Shown piece by piece: positions 1 to 4,907 of a stretch of DNA of 8,167 bases (position 1 is its first letter; every line of letters starts with the position of its first letter). The notes beneath the pieces are model-generated. The model was not told the origin of the DNA. It was given only the letters and a program-made list of their open reading frames with translations, and ran no database searches. The stretch is from Bacillota bacterium (GTDB taxonomy: Bacteria; Bacillota; Clostridia; Lachnospirales; Lachnospiraceae), in NCBI GenBank assembly GCA_017861355.1, contig JAGFXQ010000144.1, positions 1-8,167 on the forward strand, written 5' to 3'. The position numbers and the translations under genes were made by a program.

Positions 1-1155
1 GGTGTTCTTGCTGTAAACATATCTCATTGCGGAATCAAACACAACAACGCCGGAATTAGCCACCGGTTGCAAGGTTTCACCGGAATAATATACCGTACCG
101 CTGACTTGTGGTGCCGTAAGCTGAAGATCAAAGGAAGCAAGCGGACTACTGGTGCCCGGATCCGTTATTATCCCATTCTCAATTTTGAAATACAATTCAC
201 AGGAATCAGTGTTTCCTTCTTTTTGCGAAACTGCTCTGAGCGCATATTCACCGTCATTAAGAGCTGCTATCCGGTAAACACCATTTTTGGATTCCCAATC
301 GAACCTCAAATCATGGCCGATTTTATCATTCAAAGAACGAAGCTCCAAGTGGAATTCGTTGTCAAGAAGTGTAATCGAGTCTTTGTCTATGACCGTACCG
401 CTGAACAATACTTCCTGGAATATAAAGTTGGATGCCGAGAATGGTACACCATCCTTATCACTGCAGTTACCATCTGCGTCGACATTGATTCCCAACCATT
501 GCGACCCCATATGGTCTGTAGCATCTGGTTGATATGCTCGGATGGAATAGCTTCCCGCAACCAATCGTGGTAGCTGATAGGTTCCTCCGTCCGGATTGAT
601 GGGATATGCTCCTATGAATTCCGGAGCTTGACCTTCAACCGTCATGACTACTTCTATATTTCCGCCGGTAGCGGGTGCACCATCCGGTTCGCTGACAGCA
701 CCACTCAGCATAGCATCTTCTATCGTAATGGAAGCGTACTTCCACATACCGCTGTCATTATATTTTGCTGTAATTTTACCCGAAGTCTGCGCTAAAATTT
801 CTTTTACTCCGATTGCGGCGCCGGTAGCTGCACTTACTGCTACATTACCAACAAACCGCCCCGAATTCGCGTCCGTTTCCAATAAATCTACATTGATTTC
901 TTCGAGCAATTGCTCCTGCTCCCCAACCTGAGTTGTAGAGCTTACCGTGACCGCATAGGAATCAAGTAATGCAGAATTTGCATTTAAATCCTGATCATTG
1001 ACCTCAATTTGAATCGTATCCCCTAGGTTACAGTAATCGGTCGATGTATTAATCCGAATATCGCCATCGGTACTATCCGCATATGCATATTTCGGAATGG
1101 AAACCGATGTTCCAACCATAACCAAACATAAAATTATAACTAATACCCTTTTCAT
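1..1155 (-). CDS. Secreted multi-domain protein with Ig/carboxypeptidase-regulatory-like repeats (C-terminus beyond window)
   Basis: The frame is open without a stop from an ATG at 1155 to the window edge, giving 385 residues of a longer protein. Residues 1-26 form a signal peptide: Lys-Arg, a hydrophobic core, and an AYA|DS cleavage site. Residues about 33-145 form a beta-rich domain with the motif DQDLN followed by LLETDANSGRFVG, a pattern seen in surface and S-layer-associated proteins. Three similar blocks follow (about 150-211, 250-310 and 351 onward). Each starts LSG/FSG/VSGTV-like, and the two complete ones end GxYxLxxLxxGxYxIRA, resembling carboxypeptidase-regulatory-like or transthyretin-like Ig modules. 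The start is supported by GTGAGG (1162-1167) six bases upstream. I infer an extracellular or cell-wall structural/adhesive protein; no catalytic motif is visible and the C-terminal anchor is not in view. No convincing promoter was found just upstream. Confidence 0.85.
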   Translation of the reverse strand, partial: MKRVLVIILCLVMVGTSVSIPKYAYADSTDGDIRINTSTDYCNLGDTIQIEVNDQDLNANSALLDSYAVTVSSTTQVGEQEQLLEEINVDLLETDANSGRFVGNVAVSAATGAAIGVKEILAQTSGKITAKYNDSGMWKYASITIEDAMLSGAVSEPDGAPATGGNIEVVMTVEGQAPEFIGAYPINPDGGTYQLPRLVAGSYSIRAYQPDATDHMGSQWLGINVDADGNCSDKDGVPFSASNFIFQEVLFSGTVIDKDSITLLDNEFHLELRSLNDKIGHDLRFDWESKNGVYRIAALNDGEYALRAVSQKEGNTDSCELYFKIENGIITDPGTSSPLASFDLQLTAPQVSGTVYYSGETLQPVANSGVVVFDSAMRYVYSKNT

Positions 1156-1245
1156 TAGTAGCCTCACAATACATTACCCCTTTCTTTATCTCGGAATATA
1201 TTTGCAAAATTTCACTGTTATTGTAAATATTTCCTGTGATTTCAT

Positions 1246-1317
1246 AAAAAACTCCCAAATTGATATATTGCTCCGATCGTATAGCTTATCAGGATTCAGT
1301 ATATCAGTTTGGGAGTT
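1246..1317 (-). terminator. Probable intrinsic terminator of the XRE-like regulator gene
   Basis: Arms 1250-1267 and 1300-1317 are complementary over 18 bp with one mismatch. Three more pairs, one a G-U, extend the stem inward, leaving a 26-base loop. Read on the minus strand, the stem is followed directly by six T residues (1246-1251). It starts 37 bases after the stop of the gene at 1355-1801. The loop is longer than usual for a terminator. The plus-strand side has no T-run, so it should act only on minus-strand transcripts. Confidence 0.65.
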
Positions 1318-1354
1318 CAAATTGGTCTGCATTATGTGTACTTCTATTCTAATT

Positions 1355-1801
1355 TCAGTCTTCTTTCAGAAGAATTGCTTCACCAAGATTCTCTAGTAAT
1401 TCATTGGTATCGATCAACGAAAAACCATGCTGGATACAGAAGATAATCGCTGCATCCCGTTGCACTCTGGGATAAAGTTCTCCCTTTTTAGCAATCCGAA
1501 GCAGTCTCTGGGCATCTTCCAAATCCAGCTTCAATACCAGTGCAATTCGTATCAGAAGATTACGGTTTGGCATTCGCTGTCCGTTAAAAATCTGATAAGC
1601 CAGGGATTTCGCAATACTTGCCTTATCAATCAGCTGTGCTATGGATAATCCAGCGCGATCCGTTAATTCATACAAATAGGTATGTAATTCTACATTACTT
1701 AACTCAGACTCATGATTTTGTAAAAATTCATCGATATGCTTTGTTTCTGTCAGTGCATTCAATAACTCTTTGGTCTGTAAGCTCTTCTTATCCCTGTTCA
1801 T
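1355..1801 (-). CDS. XRE-like helix-turn-helix transcriptional regulator
   Basis: This 148-residue protein has a lambda-repressor-type HTH at about residues 51-80 (GLSIAQLIDKASIAKSLAYQ, then IFNGQRMPNR). The spacing of Q56, A61, S66, Y69 and the closing NGQRxPxR fit the XRE fold, including the typical R-x-P-x-R after the recognition helix. Residues 83-103 continue the helical bundle (LIRIALVLKLDLEDAQRLL). The C-terminal part (110-148) contains RDAAIIFCIQ and NELLENLGE, which I read as an additional helical segment. The N-terminal 40 residues are charged and probably helical. The start at 1801 is the only reasonable one: an in-frame stop lies shortly upstream. The AAGGGG ribosome site (1814-1819) is 12 bases away, longer than optimal, so translation may be modest. 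The gene stands alone, with its own promoter (1958-1985) and a terminator (1246-1317). The repeat array at 1841-1940 lies in its leader and could be its own binding site; that is inference. Confidence 0.85.
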   Translation of the reverse strand: MNRDKKSLQTKELLNALTETKHIDEFLQNHESELSNVELHTYLYELTDRAGLSIAQLIDKASIAKSLAYQIFNGQRMPNRNLLIRIALVLKLDLEDAQRLLRIAKKGELYPRVQRDAAIIFCIQHGFSLIDTNELLENLGEAILLKED

Positions 1802-1840
1802 CTGATGATTCAGCCCCTTATGTTATAGTAAATTCATGTT

Positions 1841-1940
1841 ACGCGAGTGTTTTTCTTGCTATGCTAATATTTTTCTTGCTATGCTAATATTTTTCTTGCT
1901 ATGCGAGTGTTTTTCTCGCTAAGCGAGTGCTTTCCTCGCA
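1841..1940. repeat. Five tandem 20-bp repeats with dyad symmetry upstream of the XRE-like gene
   Basis: The five units are 1841-1860, 1861-1880, 1881-1900, 1901-1920 and 1921-1940, with no spacers. Plus-strand consensus is close to AYGCKARTRTTTTTCTYGCT. Units two and three are identical; units one, four and five share GCGAGTG at the left. Each junction forms a compact near-palindrome of the type CTYGCTAWGCKAR at 1855-1867, 1875-1887, 1895-1907 and 1915-1927. The last, CTCGCTAAGCGAG, is perfect around a central base. Units four and five are also internally palindromic (GCGAG...CTCGC). A T-rich stretch separates the palindromes. The period of 20 bp is close to two helical turns, as expected for cooperative protein sites on one DNA face. 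The array lies between the inferred promoter and the start of the XRE-like gene. Confidence 0.9.
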
Positions 1941-1957
1941 TTATGCTCACTACGCTT

Positions 1958-1985
1958 ATTATACCACACTATTAATTTCCAACAA
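1958..1985 (-). promoter_or_regulatory. Extended -10 sigma-A-type promoter for the XRE-like gene
   Basis: On the minus strand a perfect TATAAT (1958-1963) is preceded by TGG (1964-1966), making an extended -10 element (TGnTATAAT). A weak -35, TTGTTG (1980-1985), sits 16 bp upstream. Transcription would start near 1951, giving a leader of about 150 bases that contains the whole 20-bp repeat array. Confidence 0.65.
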
Positions 1986-2029
1986 GATATTCTTACAAGA
2001 TTACTGGTAAGATTGAATTACGATCGAAT

Positions 2030-2068
2030 ATTTGAAGTCTATAACAATGGAAGATGTATACTTCAAAT
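2030..2068. promoter_or_regulatory. Perfect 9-bp inverted repeat upstream of the hemerythrin promoter (candidate operator)
   Basis: ATTTGAAGT (2030-2038) and its exact reverse complement ACTTCAAAT (2060-2068) are 30 bp apart centre to centre, about three helical turns. The right arm ends four bases before the -35 box of the bacteriohemerythrin promoter. This suits an activator or repressor binding as a dimer or tetramer. No known regulator consensus is recognised. It also lies between two divergent genes and could affect either. Confidence 0.4.
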
Positions 2069-2072
2069 TTTA

Positions 2073-2101
2073 TTGAAATAACTATTGCAGTCTGATATGA
2101 T
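2073..2101 (+). promoter_or_regulatory. Sigma-A promoter of the bacteriohemerythrin gene
   Basis: TTGAAA (2073-2078) and TATGAT (2096-2101) are separated by exactly 17 bp, and both are close to consensus. Transcription should start near 2108, giving a leader of about 110 bases before the ATG at 2218. I looked in that leader for known riboswitch cores and saw none. Confidence 0.7.
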
Positions 2102-2217
2102 ATATATTGGTAGGTAGATCAGAAACTGCCTGTTACAATTATTTTCCAGGACAGACACTTCCAAAACGGTAGTCCACTATTCCTATGTTACATGATAAAA
2201 GAAAGGATGAACAAAAG

Positions 2218-2619
2218 ATGATTAAATGGGATGACAGTTATTCGGTTAGTTATGATGGTATTGATGAGCAACACAAGATATTAATCTCTATCATTCAGGA
2301 GGTTGAAACCGCAATTAACGATGATAGCTACAGTTTTAAAGGTCTTATCGAAGTACTCAATCGATTAGAAGAATATATCAAAGTGCATTTTTCCTATGAG
2401 GAAGCTCTGATGACAAAGTATGATTATCCCGAAAAGGACCAACATTTTACTGAGCATAATGAATTGAGATTTAAAATATTAAGTACAAATCTTGATTATA
2501 TTGAGAAATCTAAGGATTTCTATACTGAAACATATACTTACTTATTCAACTGGTTGATTAACCATATTATGAAGATTGATAAGAAGCTTGCTCTCTTCTT
2601 AGTAGATAAAAATGCTTAA
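2218..2619 (+). CDS. Bacteriohemerythrin (non-haem di-iron oxygen-binding protein)
   Basis: The protein has 133 residues, the usual size for single-domain bacteriohemerythrin. All seven canonical iron ligands are visible: H19 in DEQHK, H57-x3-E61 (HFSYE), H76-x3-H80 (HFTEH) and H116-x4-D121 (HIMKID). The N-terminal WDDSYSVSYDGIDEQH block is the family signature before helix A. It should fold as a cytoplasmic four-helix bundle that reversibly binds O2 at a di-iron site. In anaerobes, oxygen scavenging, sensing or iron storage are the proposed roles. The start at 2218 is preferred over an in-frame ATG at 2185: it has AAGGA (2203-2207) ten bases upstream and matches the normal family N-terminus, while 2185 has no ribosome site. 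The gene is monocistronic, between its own promoter (2073-2101) and a strong terminator (2646-2672). Confidence 0.95.
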   Translation: MIKWDDSYSVSYDGIDEQHKILISIIQEVETAINDDSYSFKGLIEVLNRLEEYIKVHFSYEEALMTKYDYPEKDQHFTEHNELRFKILSTNLDYIEKSKDFYTETYTYLFNWLINHIMKIDKKLALFLVDKNA

Positions 2620-2645
2620 TTAAATGTGATAAAGATTAGATTGTG

Positions 2646-2672
2646 AAAGGGTGCCATATGGCACCCTTTTTT
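2646..2672 (+). terminator. Rho-independent terminator after bacteriohemerythrin
   Basis: A perfect 10-bp stem, AAAGGGTGCC/GGCACCCTTT, closes an ATAT loop and runs into six T residues (2667-2672), starting 27 bases after the stop codon. On the minus strand only three T residues follow, so it may also weakly stop the convergent gene ending at 2698. Confidence 0.93.
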
Positions 2673-2697
2673 ATGACATTATTAAGAGCTGTCTTTC

Positions 2698-3222
2698 TTA
2701 AGACAATAGCTTTAACTTATCCTTTGCCATACCTTGTCGGAACTCATTCCTAATCTCCATGTATTCTGCCTCCCCGTTCATCTGATTCTTCGGAAATACA
2801 TAGACATGTTCGGCTGTGATGGAGATATAAAAGGCATGCTTTGTTTCGGTTACTCCCTTGATTTGAGGATAAGGAACATCCACGCTGCCACGCTCAGTCT
2901 TTGCATGAATTCCACTATCATTCATAATGATTTCTTGCCGAAAGGTCTTTATACTACCATTTTTATAGAGAAAATATAGCTTATATTTGACTAATATGTA
3001 ATTAACAGCAATGAAAAAAACTATTCCAGCCAGACCAAAAGCAATTCCAGCCAACGATGCTTGTAACAATAAGTTCCCTTTGGTTAACCGGACTAGTGTC
3101 ACACTGATTGTTATAATCACAAATACCATAATACTCATAATGATTGTTTTTCTTTTTATACAATAAAAATTATATCTTTCATTATCTTTTTTTCCTACCT
3201 CGAAGGTTTTATTGTAATTCAT
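2698..3222 (-). CDS. YcxB-like membrane protein
   Basis: The 174-residue protein begins with a polar N-terminus (1-25). Two closely spaced transmembrane helices follow: about 26-46 (TIIMSIMVFVIITISVTLV) and about 54-78 (SLAGIAFGLAGIVFFIAVNY). A soluble C-terminal domain covers about 82-174. Its pattern, an EIIMNDSGIHAKTERGS strand pair, then YPQIKGVTETKHAFYISI and VYVFPKNQM, matches the YcxB-like domain, a PH-like beta-rich fold of unknown function common in Firmicutes. By the positive-inside rule, both termini are probably cytoplasmic. The start is supported by GGAG (3229-3232), six bases from the ATG. The gene is convergent with the hemerythrin and appears monocistronic. I see no clear promoter in 3223-3320. 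The family name is fairly secure; the cellular role is unknown. Confidence 0.85.
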   Translation of the reverse strand: MNYNKTFEVGKKDNERYNFYCIKRKTIIMSIMVFVIITISVTLVRLTKGNLLLQASLAGIAFGLAGIVFFIAVNYILVKYKLYFLYKNGSIKTFRQEIIMNDSGIHAKTERGSVDVPYPQIKGVTETKHAFYISITAEHVYVFPKNQMNGEAEYMEIRNEFRQGMAKDKLKLLS

Positions 3223-3319
3223 GTCAATCTCCGTTCTATGATAATTCTCCCATGATAAGAGCTTAATCTCATCACCATATACAAGATAAAAAAATTAATC
3301 TTTTCACTTGTTATGAATT

Positions 3320-3362
3320 ATAGTAATAATGCGGTGGCTGAATACCACCGCATTATTACTAT
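3320..3362 (-). terminator. Hairpin terminator downstream of the uracil-type permease
   Basis: The two arms (3320-3337 and 3345-3362) are perfectly complementary over 18 bp around a 7-base loop, with a GC-rich CGGTGG/CCACCG core near the loop. It lies eight bases after the permease stop codon. The T-tract is not a pure T-run but AT-rich (TTATTACTATAATT on the minus strand). It is a probable intrinsic terminator or an mRNA-stabilising 3' stem. A similar AT tract follows on the other strand, so it could act both ways. Confidence 0.7.
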
Positions 3363-3370
3363 TGCTATTA

Positions 3371-4663
3371 TTATTGTATTTCGTCAATCTTGAATTCATA
3401 ATCCTTACCTGGCAATATTGCATTTACAATGATTCCAATAATAGCTGCTGATGCAAGACCACCAAATTGAAGAGTCGCGCTACCAAGTGGTATCATGATC
3501 GGATAGGAATTAAAACCAAGTCCGCATACCAGAATGAGCGCCATGATAATAATGTTTCTCATATTGGTAAAGTCAATGTTATTGACAACTATTGTTCTTA
3601 CACCGGTTGCTGATATCATACCATAGAGAACAATCGAAATACCACCGATGATGGACCAAGGGATCGTGTTGATAAATGCATCAAAAATCGAAATGAAGGA
3701 AACCAGGATCGCAATACAAGCTGCAATAAACATAACCTTCGGATCATATACTTTTGTTAATGCAACAACGCCGGTATTCTCGGAATAGGTAGTATTAGCC
3801 GGACCACCGATAGCGCCTGCCATTGACGTTCCAAGGCCATCACCCAATAAAGTTCTTGTAAGGCCCGGGTCTGCAATAAAGTTCTTCCCACAGGTAGCAC
3901 CGATTGCAGCAATATCTCCGATATGTTCAACGATAGCTGCCACAGATACAACCACAAAGGTTACGATTGCAGAGATCTCAAATTTCGGTAAAAAGAACGG
4001 TGGAACGCTTAAAATGGATACATTCTTAAGATTTGAAAAATCAATCCAGCTCAATCCCAGGAAATTGGGATTGATTAATGTAATTAAACACCCTAATACA
4101 TATGCACCCAGGATACCGCAAAGAATGGGAATCAGCTTCAGCATACCTTTGCCAAAAAGGTTCACACAGATCACGATAGCGATTGCAATAATAGCAAGAA
4201 TCCAGTTGCCTGAAGCACTGCTCACTGCTGTAGGAGCCAGGATAAGACCGATTAGTATAATGATAGGACCGGTAACTACAGGAGGAAATAGCTTCATGAC
4301 TTTTTTGGGACCAAATATCGCGAATAATGCTGCCAACACAACATATACAAGACCGGCACAAACGACACCTCCCGTTGCATAAGGCAGTAATTCCGGGTCA
4401 CCGTTTGCAACTGAGGCAAATGCACCTAAGAATGCAAAAGACGAGCCGAGGAAAATGGGGACTTTTCTTTTGGTAATGAAAAAGAACCAAATCGTTGCGA
4501 TGCCGGCCGAAAATAGCGTAACTGAGACACTAAGTCCGGTAAGCAAGGGGACAAGTACCGTAGCGCCAAACATTGCAAATACATGCTGGAGTCCAAGTAT
4601 CATCATTTTACCGGTTCCAAGTTCCTTAAAACCATCGTAGATACCCTCAACCTTTTTCTCCAT
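3371..4663 (-). CDS. uraA: Uracil permease, NCS2 (nucleobase:cation symporter-2) family
   Basis: This 430-residue, very hydrophobic protein has the length and about the 14 membrane segments of the NCS2/NAT family, proton-coupled nucleobase importers of the inner membrane. The family block GLQHVFAMFGATVLVPLLTG lies at 24-43. The substrate-site glutamate region VEHIGDI is at 245-251; E246 probably corresponds to UraA Glu241. The NAT signature ENTGVVALTK is at 295-304; E295 probably corresponds to UraA Glu290. Purine (xanthine/urate) members usually have Q-N at the signature start, so E-N here favours uracil. The ATG at 4663 has only a short AGG ribosome site (4671-4673), seven bases upstream. 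A sigma-A promoter (4726-4754) and a leader hairpin (4677-4704) lie directly upstream. It follows the molybdenum hydroxylase operon in the same direction, and no strong terminator separates them, so read-through is possible. Specificity for uracil over other nucleobases is inferred from motifs. Confidence 0.9.
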   Translation of the reverse strand: MEKKVEGIYDGFKELGTGKMMILGLQHVFAMFGATVLVPLLTGLSVSVTLFSAGIATIWFFFITKRKVPIFLGSSFAFLGAFASVANGDPELLPYATGGVVCAGLVYVVLAALFAIFGPKKVMKLFPPVVTGPIIILIGLILAPTAVSSASGNWILAIIAIAIVICVNLFGKGMLKLIPILCGILGAYVLGCLITLINPNFLGLSWIDFSNLKNVSILSVPPFFLPKFEISAIVTFVVVSVAAIVEHIGDIAAIGATCGKNFIADPGLTRTLLGDGLGTSMAGAIGGPANTTYSENTGVVALTKVYDPKVMFIAACIAILVSFISIFDAFINTIPWSIIGGISIVLYGMISATGVRTIVVNNIDFTNMRNIIIMALILVCGLGFNSYPIMIPLGSATLQFGGLASAAIIGIIVNAILPGKDYEFKIDEIQ

Positions 4664-4676
4664 AACTTAACCTGTA

Positions 4677-4704
4677 TGAAGTCATCCGGTTCTCGGATGC
4701 TTCA
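4677..4704 (-). promoter_or_regulatory. Leader hairpin just upstream of the permease ribosome site
   Basis: On the minus strand, TGAAGCATCCG and CGGATG-A-CTTCA pair as an 11-bp stem with one bulged A and a 5-base AGAAC loop. It falls inside the inferred 55-base leader, four bases before the AGG ribosome site. Uracil permease mRNAs in Firmicutes are often controlled by PyrR binding to a hairpin with a bulge, but the loop here does not match the PyrR consensus as I know it. A role in translation or stability is inference. Confidence 0.4.
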
Positions 4705-4725
4705 ATACGCTCCTTTCCTCAACAC

Positions 4726-4754
4726 ATAATATTTTTGCATAAAGTAGCTGGCAA
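4726..4754 (-). promoter_or_regulatory. Sigma-A promoter of the permease gene
   Basis: On the minus strand, TTGCCA (4749-4754) and TATTAT (4726-4731) are separated by exactly 17 bp. Transcription would start near 4719, leaving a leader of about 55 bases that contains the hairpin at 4677-4704. Confidence 0.65.
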
Positions 4755-4907
4755 TACCTCTCCTGTTCCCATACACATATCGCCTCTACCTCATAGCCAG
4801 AGCCCAAAACTCACCTAATTGAACAACTTCTTACTTTCTCAATTGACAAACCCATTCTTTGAGACATGAACTACATTATGTTTCTTAAAGTATAGTTAGC
4901 TCCATCG

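Noticed and set aside
67..573. Plus-strand reading frame of 168 codons
   Set aside because: It is fully antisense to the secreted protein, which has a signal peptide, a ribosome site and a coherent domain pattern. The plus frame has no ribosome site and no protein-like pattern.
1073..1258. Small minus-strand reading frame of 61 codons overlapping the start of the secreted protein
   Set aside because: It shares bases with the signal peptide region in another frame and has no recognisable features.
1822..1827. TATAAC as a second promoter close to the XRE-like gene
   Set aside because: There is no acceptable -35 at 16-18 bp, and transcription would begin within the ribosome binding site.
1841..1940. 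CRISPR-like array
   Set aside because: The 20-bp units abut directly with no unique spacers, and no cas gene is present.
2108..2217. Possible riboswitch in the hemerythrin leader
   Set aside because: No purine, c-di-GMP or preQ1 core sequence is visible, and only short, weak stems can form.
4041..4361. Minus-strand reading frame inside the permease gene
   Set aside because: It is an out-of-frame shadow of the permease with a Cys/Ser/Tyr-rich, non-protein-like composition.
4664..4907. Purine riboswitch upstream of the permease
   Set aside because: The conserved junction and loop sequences of that class are absent on the minus strand.
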